The translations under genes and the position numbers were made by a program. 64,000 nt of DNA from Sphingobacterium haloxyli (GTDB taxonomy: Bacteria; Bacteroidota; Bacteroidia; Sphingobacteriales; Sphingobacteriaceae). The stretch covers positions 124,001 through 188,000 of the forward strand of contig NZ_PVBQ01000003.1 of the NCBI RefSeq assembly GCF_002980525.1, in the 5' to 3' direction. Positions within the stretch are counted from its first letter, which is position 1. The number at the start of each line of letters is the position of its first letter. Shown here piece after piece: positions 18,118 to 26,843 of this stretch. The notes under the pieces were generated by a model that was not told where the DNA came from, made no database searches, and saw only the letters and a list, made by a program, of their open reading frames with translations.

Positions 18118-18720
18118 ATGAAGAAAATAATGTTATTAATGGTATCTATTCTGTTTTTAGGATGTACCAAAGAAGACGGTCAAGATATTGAAGATGATGA
18201 TTTTAGTGCCTATTACGGTGGTACACCTTTTAAAGGAACGGCAAGCGGTATTCGCTTGCAAGACGATCAAGACAATTACACGTGGGAGGGAACTGGGCGT
18301 GTGGCCTTGATCGAATCATCTTTAGATTCCGTATCCTTGGTTTTCATGGCTGATTTCGGTAATGAAGGAGAGATCAATTTAAAAATGCGCGGAAAGACAG
18401 AAGGATCTGCCTTTCGGTTAGAAACAGAAGACCCCTCCAATTTCTTTCGTGTCATCGACGGAAAGATTACGGGAAGTACCGAAAACCACCTTCAGAAGAT
18501 GTTTTTCGAAGGGTCTATGGAGAAAGAACAAGTGAATATGGCTGTCGAAGTTCAATTCAAAGAGGCGGAAGGCGCATTTCCAAAAGGATCGCGGCTACGC
18601 CTTCGTTTTAATACCAGTCGTAACATCACCGACAACGACAACGGTTCTGGCTGTCAAATGCGCTTGGTTCCTATATGGAGCCCTAATGGTATGACTATGG
18701 GGATGGTTCCCGATTGTTAA
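18118..18720 (+). CDS. Lipoprotein of unknown function
   Basis: A 200-residue predicted lipoprotein (MKKIMLLMVSILFLGC, C16), then an acidic EDGQDIEDDD linker and a beta-rich region without recognised motifs. A TRNIT-like family hit is not evident. It sits 14 bases after the beta-propeller lipoprotein and about 50 bases before a TPR histidine kinase, so the pair may be envelope partners of that two-component system; this is inference from position. Confidence 0.65.
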   Translation: MKKIMLLMVSILFLGCTKEDGQDIEDDDFSAYYGGTPFKGTASGIRLQDDQDNYTWEGTGRVALIESSLDSVSLVFMADFGNEGEINLKMRGKTEGSAFRLETEDPSNFFRVIDGKITGSTENHLQKMFFEGSMEKEQVNMAVEVQFKEAEGAFPKGSRLRLRFNTSRNITDNDNGSGCQMRLVPIWSPNGMTMGMVPDC

Positions 18721-18770
18721 TCTGCGTATTTATCCGTATTTTTCAAAAACAATCAGTGGTTACATTTCAT

Positions 18771-20801
18771 ATGCTACAGAGACTTGGGTTGCTTGTTTTG
18801 CTTTTGGTGATCATAATAACACAGGGATTTAGCCAGTCGAAAGATGAGCTAGAACATCATGGTGATAGCCTTTTCCGACAACTACAATCAATAAAAGACC
18901 GCGACGCAAAAGCGCGAGCTTTATTTGATCTGAGTTTTTTTTGGTCCGATTACGATACAACTAAAGCACTTTCCTATCTAAGCGAAGCTGAAAATGTTTT
19001 AGGAAAAACAGGTAACTCCGCTTTCTACCAAGGGCTAGAGAGCTTCTACCGTGCCGCAGTTTATTTTGAGGCCGATCCCACCGAAGCCAAACAAAACTAC
19101 ATGAAGGCTGAGCGCTTCTTAAAAGATGTGAAGGCAGAACAACGTACGGAGGCTTCGCGCTACCGCGCGCGGTTATGGGGAAGCTACGGAGCATTATTGC
19201 AACGTGAGGGTAAAGCGCATGAATATGTTCAGATTCTAATAGAAAAAGTCATTCCGCTAGCAAAAAGTATCGGAGATTCTTCCCTAATGGGAAATAATTT
19301 TCAAAATGTCGCTATAAATTTGATGAATTTAGGTGATTATGAAAAAGCGGATGAATATTATGACAAGGCGCTACAGTTGCTTAGCGGAAAGACAGAGTCG
19401 CCGGAAGAGCGTTTTACACTATTTGTTAATGTCGTACGGAATGCTTTGCTTCACAAAAATTATCGTAAGTCCGGCGACTTGTTAGACAGCGCCGCCGTAT
19501 TGGCCCTCCATATTCCAAATTCACCATATATCCCTATATATCATTCCGTTTATGGAAGTTATTGGGCAGCGCTAAAAGATTATAAGAAAGCCCATGCGCA
19601 TTTTGAAAGCGGTTTATCCGCAGCAAAAATGCATAGCAATGAGGAAATGGCCGCTACGATACTTTTTGATCAATTTACGGCCTACCAGATGAACAGCGAA
19701 TACGGTTCCGCAAAAGAAAAGCTACTGGAGGTATTACCGCACGTACAACAGAAATATTCGTTAAGAAACAAACAGATGGTCTACTACAATCTGGCTAGTA
19801 CCACTGCGAAATTAAGCCAATACCAAGAGGCTGTCAAATGGTATGAAGCATATAAAAATGTGTCAGATACCCTTTTTCATGATAGGAGTCAAGCTCATAT
19901 CCATGAGTTGGAAAAAAAATATCAGACGGCGAGAAAAGAGAAAGCGCTTCTTCAGATACAAGCAGAAAGTCAACAACAGCAGCTTTCCCTACAAAATACG
20001 CGTATGCTGGCCGGCATTTTATTGCTAACCAGTATCATATTAGGCGTAGTCAGTTATACCGGGTATAATGCGCTGAAGAACAAAAAGAAGTTAGCGGCAC
20101 AAAAAGAAATGCTATTGCAGAAAGAACTTAAAAACCACCGTCAACAAGAAAAACTAAACCTCTATCATGCTATGTTGCAAGGACAAGAGCGTGAACGTAG
20201 CCGAATAGCAAGAGATCTGCATGATGGTTTAGGCGGTATGTTGGCAAGTGTTAAGCTGAAATTATCAGCAGTTGCCACGAATGCTAACAAACAAGAGATT
20301 AATAACGAACCCCATATGGAATTGTATACCATTATCAGTCAACTAGATCATTCGGTCGATGAGCTGCGTCGGGTAGCACGTAATATGATGCCTGAGTCTT
20401 TATTATATATGGGGCTTGAAGCAGCTTTGAAAGATCTCTGCAATGCCCTGACTAATGCTGAATTAAAGATCGATTTCCAGGCGTCAAAGGTGAGTAGTAA
20501 TCATCCTCAACCTTTTCAAATTGCTGTGTATCGTATTGTACAGGAACTGTTAACCAATGCGGTCAAACACAGTAGAGCTTCGCAGGTTTGGGTGCAGTGC
20601 AGCGAAGAAAAAGGGAAGTTTTTCGTTTCTGTAGAGGACAATGGCCGAGGATTTGATCCCAAACAGGAGCTGCTTGAAAAAGAAGGAATTGGAATTTCCA
20701 ATATCCGTAATCGCGTAGAGATACTAAACGGACAATTGGAAATCGATACGATGCTAGGCAGAGGCGCATCATTTCATATTCGGCTAGATATATATGGATA
20801 A
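18771..20801 (+). CDS. TPR-repeat sensor histidine kinase (HisKA_3 type)
   Basis: About 676 residues. ATG 18771 gives a clean signal peptide (MLQRLGLLVLLLVIIITQGFSQ), unlike the upstream TTG 18714, which overlaps the previous stop. A periplasmic region with tetratricopeptide repeats runs to about 395, followed by a coiled coil, one membrane helix (MLAGILLLTSIILGVVSYTG) and a NarX/DesK-type kinase: H484 in ARDLHDGLGGMLASVK, then VQELLTNAVKHS, EDNGRGFD and GIGISNIRNRV. It overlaps the response regulator gene by eight bases, so they are a cognate pair. Confidence 0.92.
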   Translation: MLQRLGLLVLLLVIIITQGFSQSKDELEHHGDSLFRQLQSIKDRDAKARALFDLSFFWSDYDTTKALSYLSEAENVLGKTGNSAFYQGLESFYRAAVYFEADPTEAKQNYMKAERFLKDVKAEQRTEASRYRARLWGSYGALLQREGKAHEYVQILIEKVIPLAKSIGDSSLMGNNFQNVAINLMNLGDYEKADEYYDKALQLLSGKTESPEERFTLFVNVVRNALLHKNYRKSGDLLDSAAVLALHIPNSPYIPIYHSVYGSYWAALKDYKKAHAHFESGLSAAKMHSNEEMAATILFDQFTAYQMNSEYGSAKEKLLEVLPHVQQKYSLRNKQMVYYNLASTTAKLSQYQEAVKWYEAYKNVSDTLFHDRSQAHIHELEKKYQTARKEKALLQIQAESQQQQLSLQNTRMLAGILLLTSIILGVVSYTGYNALKNKKKLAAQKEMLLQKELKNHRQQEKLNLYHAMLQGQERERSRIARDLHDGLGGMLASVKLKLSAVATNANKQEINNEPHMELYTIISQLDHSVDELRRVARNMMPESLLYMGLEAALKDLCNALTNAELKIDFQASKVSSNHPQPFQIAVYRIVQELLTNAVKHSRASQVWVQCSEEKGKFFVSVEDNGRGFDPKQELLEKEGIGISNIRNRVEILNGQLEIDTMLGRGASFHIRLDIYG

Positions 20802-21414
20802 AGTCATCTCCGTCATCATTATCGACGACCACCCGTTGGTCCTAAATGGGTTTGAGTTTATCTTAAGCCGAAACTCCGATATCTTGCTCAAAAAGACGTT
20901 TAGCCGAGCTAAGGATGCGTTGAGCTTTTTACAGACTGAACAGGTAGATGTTGTGCTAATGGACATTAATATGCCCGATATGAACGGAATCGAAGCGACC
21001 GAACTTATTAAAAAGTCCTACCTCGACACCCGGGTAATTGCTATCAGCAACTTAAACGAAGGAAGTATCGCCTTACGGATGATACAGGCGGGGGCAACCG
21101 GCTATCTCCTTAAGAATGTATCGGCAGAAGAATTGATCGATGCTATACAAGCCGTGTACCACGGCGAACAAGTTTTTAGCACGGAGATGAACGACGCACT
21201 GTCTGATAAACAGGATTCCGTACCTAAAATCACGGCAAGGGAACGAGAAGTGCTATCTTTGATGGCAAAAGGGTATACTACACCAAAGATTGGAGAGCTG
21301 ATGTTTATTAGCCCGCTGACCGTAGAAAGTCACCGCAGGAATCTTTTGCAGAAGTTTCTCGTGAGCAATTCGGTATCTTTGATTCATAAGGCTACCGAAA
21401 TGAAGTTTATTTAA
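20794..21414 (+). CDS. NarL/LuxR-family response regulator
   Basis: A 206-residue regulator: receiver domain with D11/D12, phospho-acceptor D57 in LMDINMPDMNG and a lysine in GYLLKNVS, then a LuxR-type helix-turn-helix from about 144 (ITAREREVLSLMAKGYTTPKIGELMFIS, VESHRRNLLQKF). Its start overlaps the end of the TPR kinase by eight bases, which implies translational coupling and a dedicated pair. Targets are unknown; the upstream lipoprotein genes are candidates. Confidence 0.93.
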   Translation: MDKVISVIIIDDHPLVLNGFEFILSRNSDILLKKTFSRAKDALSFLQTEQVDVVLMDINMPDMNGIEATELIKKSYLDTRVIAISNLNEGSIALRMIQAGATGYLLKNVSAEELIDAIQAVYHGEQVFSTEMNDALSDKQDSVPKITAREREVLSLMAKGYTTPKIGELMFISPLTVESHRRNLLQKFLVSNSVSLIHKATEMKFI

Positions 21415-21488
21415 GGCTGCTGTCATCTTTCTTACGATTCTTGCATTTTTCAGACGCGATAAAGGCTATTAAATCGTAAATTTATGCT

Positions 21489-22610
21489 ATGAAGAAAGCG
21501 GAAAGAAATAAGGGATTTGTCTTTAAGCAGTACGAAGAGCCCTTTCAGACGCCTTTTGATAAGCTATTTGAAATTTTCAAGGAGCTCATCACCCATACCT
21601 CTGGTGATTTTGATGAAGCCATCGATTGGTTGCGGGAACTGGACAAAGAGTTCAGACTGACGACACCCGAATATACCATAGACGATTTTATAGAAGATCT
21701 GAAAAATAAGGGATACATTGTAGAACGTTTAGGCTTTGGTGGTGGAGAGGGCGTGGATATCACCTCGAAGATGGAAAAGGCCCTTCGGCAGAATGCCTTG
21801 AATCAAATTTTTGGTAAGATGCGCAAGGGTAAGTCCGGGAATCACAAAACCAATTACCAAGGGCGTAGTGACGAGAATACAGGAGATTTTAGAGGCTATC
21901 AATATGGGGATAATCTGGAGAAAATATCGGTGACAGAGAGCCTGAAAAATGCACAGATCAATCATGGAATAGGAGATTTCAGTTTGTCAGAAAATGATCT
22001 GGTTGTCGAGGATACGCAATTTAAGTCGCAGATGAGTACGGTGCTGATGATTGACATCAGCCACAGCATGATCCTGTATGGGGAAGACCGAATTACACCA
22101 GCGAAGAAAGTTGCTATGGCTTTATCGGAGCTCATCCTTACGCGCTATCCTAAAGATTCACTGGATGTCATCGTCTTTGGTAATGATGCTTGGCCTATAG
22201 CCATCAAAGATCTACCATACCTACAAGTTGGGCCGTTCCACACTAACACCGTTGCCGGCGTTCAGCTAGCCATGGATATACTCCGACGAAAACGGCATGC
22301 GAATAAGCAAATATTCATGATTACGGATGGGAAACCGAGCTGTTTGAATATGCCGGATGGCACATACTATAAAAATCCAATGGGTCTGGATCCTATTATC
22401 ACCAGCAAATGCTACAGTGTAGCGGCACAGGCACGAAAATTGGGCATAACGATCACGACGTTTATGATTACCGCTGACCCCTATCTGCAGGAATTTGTCG
22501 ATGAATTTACGGCGTCGAACCGGGGTAAAGCCTATTACACGGGGCTGGGAGATTTAGGCGAAATGATTTTCGAAGATTACGAAGAAAATCGTAAAAAGAG
22601 AATCCGTTAA
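21489..22610 (+). CDS. VWA-domain protein (MoxR-associated)
   Basis: A 373-residue cytoplasmic protein. The N-terminal half is helical and charged with a glycine-rich turn (RLGFGGGEG). The C-terminal half is a von Willebrand A domain with an intact MIDAS: D189ISHS193 in MIDISHSM, a threonine loop near TNTVAGVQ and MITDGKPS. VWA/MoxR pairs act as metal-dependent chaperones or maturation factors for protein complexes. It lies 73 bases before the MoxR-like ATPase on the same strand. Confidence 0.88.
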   Translation: MKKAERNKGFVFKQYEEPFQTPFDKLFEIFKELITHTSGDFDEAIDWLRELDKEFRLTTPEYTIDDFIEDLKNKGYIVERLGFGGGEGVDITSKMEKALRQNALNQIFGKMRKGKSGNHKTNYQGRSDENTGDFRGYQYGDNLEKISVTESLKNAQINHGIGDFSLSENDLVVEDTQFKSQMSTVLMIDISHSMILYGEDRITPAKKVAMALSELILTRYPKDSLDVIVFGNDAWPIAIKDLPYLQVGPFHTNTVAGVQLAMDILRRKRHANKQIFMITDGKPSCLNMPDGTYYKNPMGLDPIITSKCYSVAAQARKLGITITTFMITADPYLQEFVDEFTASNRGKAYYTGLGDLGEMIFEDYEENRKKRIR

Positions 22611-22683
22611 GCATCGATTTAGGAACAATAGGATAACGATTTCACACACATTCATTGGCGTTTTTAATTAAGAATAAAATTAT

Positions 22684-24150
22684 ATGGATTATACGAAGAT
22701 AAAGACATTTGGTGAACTGAAAAATGCAGGGTATGCACCCAAAACGATAAAAGAAGAGCTGCGTCAGAATCTGATAGCACAAATACAGAAGGGCGAAACC
22801 GTTTTTGAAGGGGTACATGGTTATGAGGACAGCGTTATTCCAGAATTGGAAAGAGCTATTCTCTCCAAGCATAATATTAATTTACTCGGGCTTCGTGGTC
22901 AAGCGAAGACGCGGTTGGCGAGGCTGATGGTTAATTTGCTAGATGAATACGTGCCCATAGTGGAAGGTTCTGAAATCAATGACGATCCATTTAATCCCAT
23001 CTCTCGTTATGCCGTAGAACTGCTACGTGAGAAAGTGGATGAAACACCTATTAGCTGGCTTCATAGAAGCGAGCGTTTTGCGGAGAAACTGGCGACGCCA
23101 GATGTGACCGTAGCGGATTTGATTGGTGATGTCGATCCCATAAAAGCAGCGAATCTGAGGCTGAGCTATGCCGACGATCGCGTAATCCATTTTGGTATGA
23201 TCCCACGGGCAAATCGTTCGATATTCGTAATTAATGAACTGCCGGACCTGCAAGCTCGAATCCAAGTGGCGCTCTTCAATATATTGCAAGAAGGAGATAT
23301 ACAGATCCGCGGATTCAAGTTACGCCTGCCGTTGGATGTCCAATTTGTATTTACCGCCAATCCCGAAGACTATACCAATAGAGGAAGCATCGTGACCCCG
23401 CTGAAAGATCGTATAGGGTCGCAGATTTTGACGCACTATCCCACGTCCGTGGCTGTCGCCAAGGCGATTACCGCGCAAGAAGTCGGTTTAGAAGCCGGAC
23501 AAAAGGAACAGATCTATGTACCCGAGCTTGCGCGCGAAATATTGGAGCAAATCAGCTTTGAAGCTCGGGAAAGTGAATATATCGATGTAAAAAGCGGTGT
23601 CAGCGCTCGGATGAGCATTACCGCGTTCCAAAACCTGCTGAGTACAGCGGAACTGCGCATGCTGAGGAATGGAGAAACGTCGACCGCGGTACGATTAAGT
23701 GATTTTATGGGCATTGTGCCCGCTATAACCGGAAAGGTAGAATTGCTGTATGAGGGTGAGCAAGAAGGGGCCGCTGCGGTTGCTATACAGTTGATCGAAA
23801 ATGCGGTGAAGACCTTATTCCCCACCTTATTCCCCAAAATAGAAAAATTAGAGAAGGAAAACGAACAATATCCGTACGATGACATCATGCGTTGGTTCTT
23901 GAGTTCAGACGGTATTGAGTTGCCGGACGAACTGCCTACTATGGATTATCAGCGGACGCTGGAACAAGTGGAGCCTATCCGTGCGTTAATAAAGCAGCAT
24001 CAACCAGAGACAAAACAGGAAGATATTTATTTTCTCAGCGAATTTGTGCTTTGGGGGTTGACCTTATATAATAAACTGAGTAAATACAGAGTAGATAAGG
24101 GTCTACAGTTTCAAGATAATTTTCAGGGCTACCTAAGAAATAACCTATAG
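22684..24150 (+). CDS. MoxR/ChlI-like AAA+ ATPase
   Basis: A 488-residue AAA+ ATPase of the magnesium-chelatase I/MoxR group. Walker A is GLRGQAKT (69-76) with alanine in the last glycine position; Walker B reads FVINELPDL with N184-E185 instead of DE, followed by RIQVALFNILQEGDIQIRG. Sensor 1 is FTANPEDYTNRG. To my memory INELPDL is usual in this subgroup, so the enzyme is probably active. With the VWA protein it would form a remodelling pair. A strong terminator follows. Confidence 0.9.
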   Translation: MDYTKIKTFGELKNAGYAPKTIKEELRQNLIAQIQKGETVFEGVHGYEDSVIPELERAILSKHNINLLGLRGQAKTRLARLMVNLLDEYVPIVEGSEINDDPFNPISRYAVELLREKVDETPISWLHRSERFAEKLATPDVTVADLIGDVDPIKAANLRLSYADDRVIHFGMIPRANRSIFVINELPDLQARIQVALFNILQEGDIQIRGFKLRLPLDVQFVFTANPEDYTNRGSIVTPLKDRIGSQILTHYPTSVAVAKAITAQEVGLEAGQKEQIYVPELAREILEQISFEARESEYIDVKSGVSARMSITAFQNLLSTAELRMLRNGETSTAVRLSDFMGIVPAITGKVELLYEGEQEGAAAVAIQLIENAVKTLFPTLFPKIEKLEKENEQYPYDDIMRWFLSSDGIELPDELPTMDYQRTLEQVEPIRALIKQHQPETKQEDIYFLSEFVLWGLTLYNKLSKYRVDKGLQFQDNFQGYLRNNL

Positions 24151-24175
24151 AAACGATACCATCATCTATTATATT

Positions 24176-24217
24176 GTATGTTTCCCCTTTGGAGGATAGG
24201 GGAAACATACCATTTTT
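24176..24217 (+). terminator. Intrinsic terminator after the VWA/MoxR pair
   Basis: A perfect 13-base stem, GTATGTTTCCCCT (24176-24188) with AGGGGAAACATAC (24198-24210), a nine-base loop, then CATTTTTA. It lies 26 bases after the ATPase stop codon. Confidence 0.9.
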
Positions 24218-24284
24218 ACGAAACAAAAGCTTCCTGGTGTCGTTATACCATAAATGACATGCTAATATTCCACATCAATTCATT

Positions 24285-24995
24285 ATGGGAGCAAAAGAAA
24301 TAAAAACCTATTTTAAACCAGAAGATATAATAGCCGGATCGAATCAGCAGATTCAAGAAATCAGTCAAGACTTTATACAAAAAATCGATGCAGTGGATTA
24401 TCCCTGTGTCGGCGCAAAATCGGCGATGCATACCGATCAATATCGGTTTGGAATATACGGAAAAATGGGTGCTGAAGAGAGTACCAGAGCTTTAAATAAT
24501 GACTTAAAGACATATGTCGAAGAAACAGTTGCCGCCGATAGTCAATATATGTCCATGATTGCAGTATTCACCGACCAAATACAGTCCGAGCTCGATTTCG
24601 AAAAAAAACTCTGGTTGCAATTACAAACACTGCACGATAGCGAAAAGGACGAACAGCCATGGGATCCCACCGTGGGCAGTAATCCTGATGAGCGTGATTT
24701 TAGCTTCAGTTTTCATGGCAAGGCTTTTTTCGTGGTAGGTATGCACCCGCATGCAAGTAGAAGAGCGAGAAGATTCAAGTATCCCGCGATGGCATTTAAT
24801 CTTCATAGCCAGTTTGAACGGTTACGCGATCTCGATCTATACGAGAAAATGAAAAGTACTATTCGTGATCGGGACATAAACTATGACGGCGATATTAACC
24901 CCATGCTCAGCGACCACGGTGAAGGGCTTGAAGCACCTCAATATAGTGGACGCAAAGTAGATAAAAGTTGGAAATGTCCATTTCATGCTAAATAA
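24285..24995 (+). CDS. YqcI/YcgG family protein (GntA/DcsA-like putative heme N-hydroxylase)
   Basis: A 236-residue protein with family hallmarks: YPCVGAKSA (39-47), VVGMHPHASRRARRF (150-164), AFNLHSQFERLR (170-181), RDRDINYDGDINPML (194-208) and the terminal WKCPFH. Known members are GntA, which N-hydroxylates L-enduracididine in guanitoxin biosynthesis, and DcsA, which N-hydroxylates arginine in D-cycloserine biosynthesis; both are heme proteins acting on guanidino groups. The same activity here is inference. It is 33 bases upstream of a DUF1989 gene, likely an operon. Confidence 0.82.
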   Translation: MGAKEIKTYFKPEDIIAGSNQQIQEISQDFIQKIDAVDYPCVGAKSAMHTDQYRFGIYGKMGAEESTRALNNDLKTYVEETVAADSQYMSMIAVFTDQIQSELDFEKKLWLQLQTLHDSEKDEQPWDPTVGSNPDERDFSFSFHGKAFFVVGMHPHASRRARRFKYPAMAFNLHSQFERLRDLDLYEKMKSTIRDRDINYDGDINPMLSDHGEGLEAPQYSGRKVDKSWKCPFHAK

Positions 24996-25028
24996 GTTAA
25001 TTATATTTACAAATCAATCATATACCAT

Positions 25029-25619
25029 ATGGTTAACACAATAGAAAAACAAACAGGTACAGCCTTTCAACTTAAAACGGGTGATAAACTAAAAGTGATC
25101 GACCCTCAGGGTGAACAAGTAAGTGATATGGTTCTTTTTAACGCTGATGATAAACGTGAGCGAATTTCGTCAGGAAAAACACTAGATTTTGAGAATACGA
25201 TTTTAATCACCAAAGGCCATCATTTATGGAGTAATAGAAGTCGTAAGATGATGGAGATATTGGAAGATACCAATGGGCGTAACGATTTTCTTTTAGCGCC
25301 TTGCAGCCCCGAAACATTTCAAATCCTTTACAATAATCCTGAGTACCATCCGAGCTGTTTTGAAAACCTTTATACCAACCTTTCAGCGTTTGGAATAGAA
25401 CCGGATGATATCCCAACCGCTTTCAACATCTTTATGAATGTGCAATTTAGTGCAGACGGAGAACTATCGGTCGATCCGCCTAAAAGTAAAGCGGGAGATT
25501 ATGTCGTTTTTGAGGCTAAAATGGATTTGATTGTCGGTCTTACTGCATGCTCGGCCGAACAATCAAATAATTATGCTTTTAAGCCTATTCAATATGAGAT
25601 CATAAGCAGTAGGCATTAA
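25029..25619 (+). CDS. DUF1989 (urea carboxylase-associated / carboxyguanidine deiminase-like) protein
   Basis: A 196-residue DUF1989 protein: QVSDMVLFN (30-38), LAPCSPE (C92), HPSCFENL (H107, C110), FNIFMNV (132-138) and TACSAEQSN (C174). The cysteine/histidine set is the likely metal site. Characterised relatives (UAAP1/2, CgdAB) deiminate carboxyguanidine during bacterial guanidine degradation; others are undefined. Pairing with a guanidino-type N-hydroxylase homologue suggests a shared guanidino or arginine-derived substrate; that is inference. Convergent with the AhpD-like gene. Confidence 0.83.
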   Translation: MVNTIEKQTGTAFQLKTGDKLKVIDPQGEQVSDMVLFNADDKRERISSGKTLDFENTILITKGHHLWSNRSRKMMEILEDTNGRNDFLLAPCSPETFQILYNNPEYHPSCFENLYTNLSAFGIEPDDIPTAFNIFMNVQFSADGELSVDPPKSKAGDYVVFEAKMDLIVGLTACSAEQSNNYAFKPIQYEIISSRH

Positions 25620-25643
25620 CGTTCTACCCAATAGGCCAGGACG

Positions 25644-26129
25644 CTATGTTCCAGCTATTGTGTTTTCGTCCAATCCTAAAAATTTATCAAGCGAACCTGG
25701 TTCTGCTCGGAAACCCACGCCGAACCGATTGAGCGCATTGATAAGAGCTATAAGCATAGTGAGTTTGGTAAGTTCGGCGTCATCAAATAGCGATTTTACG
25801 GACTGATAAACTTCATTTTTCGTTGTTTCCGGACTCAACTGCGTTAAAGCCTCTGTCCATAGCAAGGCCGCTTTTTCTCGTGCCGAAAAGAGCGACGATT
25901 CTTGCCAACTCGATAAATGAAGTAATCGCAGAGGACGCTCCCCGTCCCGAATAGCTTGTTTAGTGTGGATATCTATGCAAAACAAGCAGCCATTGATTTG
26001 CGATGCTCGCAACCTTACAAGATGGACCAGCAGGTTTTCTAACCCTGAGTTGCCTGCTAAAGCGTCCAGTTCCAGAAGTTTATTGTACCCTTTTGGAAAA
26101 TGTTCACTGTATTTTAATCGTTGTGCCAT
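25644..26129 (-). CDS. Carboxymuconolactone decarboxylase/AhpD-like peroxidase
   Basis: A 161-residue CMD-domain protein with the AhpD-like redox motif C48LFC51 and H55 in INGCLFCIDIHTKQA, so it is probably an alkylhydroperoxidase rather than a ring-cleavage enzyme. It sits 61 bases downstream of a Crp/Fnr gene on the same strand; the gap holds a TATTTTTG promoter element and an Fnr-type dyad, so the Crp protein probably controls it directly. Confidence 0.9.
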   Translation of the reverse strand: MAQRLKYSEHFPKGYNKLLELDALAGNSGLENLLVHLVRLRASQINGCLFCIDIHTKQAIRDGERPLRLLHLSSWQESSLFSAREKAALLWTEALTQLSPETTKNEVYQSVKSLFDDAELTKLTMLIALINALNRFGVGFRAEPGSLDKFLGLDENTIAGT

Positions 26130-26150
26130 ATTTAATCATTTAACGTACAG

Positions 26151-26158
26151 CAAAAATA
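26151..26158 (-). promoter_or_regulatory. -7 element of the AhpD-like gene
   Basis: On the minus strand the bases read TATTTTTG, an exact TAnnTTTG. The implied start near 26146 leaves a leader of about 16 bases before the ATG at 26129. No TTG stands at the usual -33 spacing, as expected for an activator-dependent promoter. Confidence 0.55.
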
Positions 26159-26180
26159 CGGTGTGTCCTGCAAGAAAAAA

Positions 26181-26194
26181 TTGAACAGGTTCAA
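26181..26194. promoter_or_regulatory. Crp/Fnr-type operator upstream of the AhpD-like gene
   Basis: TTGAACAGGTTCAA is a perfect inverted repeat of the TTGA-N6-TCAA form used by Crp/Fnr proteins. Its centre is about 42 bases upstream of the start implied by the TATTTTTG element, the class II activator position. It overlaps the last codons of the adjacent crp-type gene. Confidence 0.6.
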
Positions 26195-26766
26195 GAAATA
26201 TGCTTACGTCTCAATTTACTAATGTATTCTGGTGAAAGACCCAGATAATTTGCAATAAGGTATTGAGGGATGCTGTTTACAAATTCTGGAAATTCGTCTC
26301 TGAATTTGAAGTAAATTTCTTCCTTGGAATAACTTAGGATATACTTCATTCTTGTTTGATAACTACCATAAGCGATCTGATACACAGTTCTGAAATAAGA
26401 TTCCAGTTTCGGAAAAGTCTCAAAGAGCTCAACACGCTTAGTTGCGGAAATGCTCAATATTGCTGTCTTTTTTACAGCTTGTATAAAAAACTCAGTGGGC
26501 TTCTTCGCTTGAAGGGCTAAGTAGTCAGCCAGCCACCAGCCCTGTAAGGCAAATTGGACGGTGTGTTCCGTTCCATCCTTGTCTATAAAGTACATTTGCA
26601 AACATCCAGATAATACAAAATAATCATGAAGAATAGTATCCCCTGAACGCATTAAAAGCTCTTTTTTTTCAACGTCTCTGTGCGTAAAATATGAAATAAC
26701 TTCTTCCAGAACCTGATCTTCCATGGAGACGAATTTGTTGATATGTTGAAATAAGATTTTACTCAT
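26191..26766 (-). CDS. Crp/Fnr family transcriptional regulator
   Basis: A 191-residue regulator: cyclic-nucleotide-binding-fold beta roll (about 20-125; ELLMRSGDTILHDYFVLSGCLQMYF) and a C-terminal helix-turn-helix ending YLGLSPEYISKLRRKHIS. The canonical cAMP-binding phosphate cassette is not evident, so the ligand is unknown. It belongs to the short Bacteroidota Crp group that sits next to a small detoxification gene; here the AhpD-like gene follows with an Fnr-type dyad between. A TATATTTG element on the minus strand at 26828-26835 could be its own promoter. Confidence 0.9.
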   Translation of the reverse strand: MSKILFQHINKFVSMEDQVLEEVISYFTHRDVEKKELLMRSGDTILHDYFVLSGCLQMYFIDKDGTEHTVQFALQGWWLADYLALQAKKPTEFFIQAVKKTAILSISATKRVELFETFPKLESYFRTVYQIAYGSYQTRMKYILSYSKEEIYFKFRDEFPEFVNSIPQYLIANYLGLSPEYISKLRRKHIS

Positions 26767-26827
26767 TTTTTAAATGCTATTAAGTCGGTGTATCATGAAT
26801 CTAGCTACGTTATATCTAGTCGCTATA

Positions 26828-26835
26828 CAAATATA
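26828..26835 (-). promoter_or_regulatory. Possible -7 element of the Crp/Fnr gene
   Basis: Minus-strand TATATTTG matches TAnnTTTG, about 55 bases before the regulator's ATG and just past the stop of the ElaA-like gene. No TTG is found at -33. Confidence 0.4.
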
Positions 26836-26843
26836 TTGGCGAA

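Noticed and set aside
21477..21484. TAAATTTA as a promoter for the VWA gene
   Set aside because: Implied start falls past the ATG at 21489.
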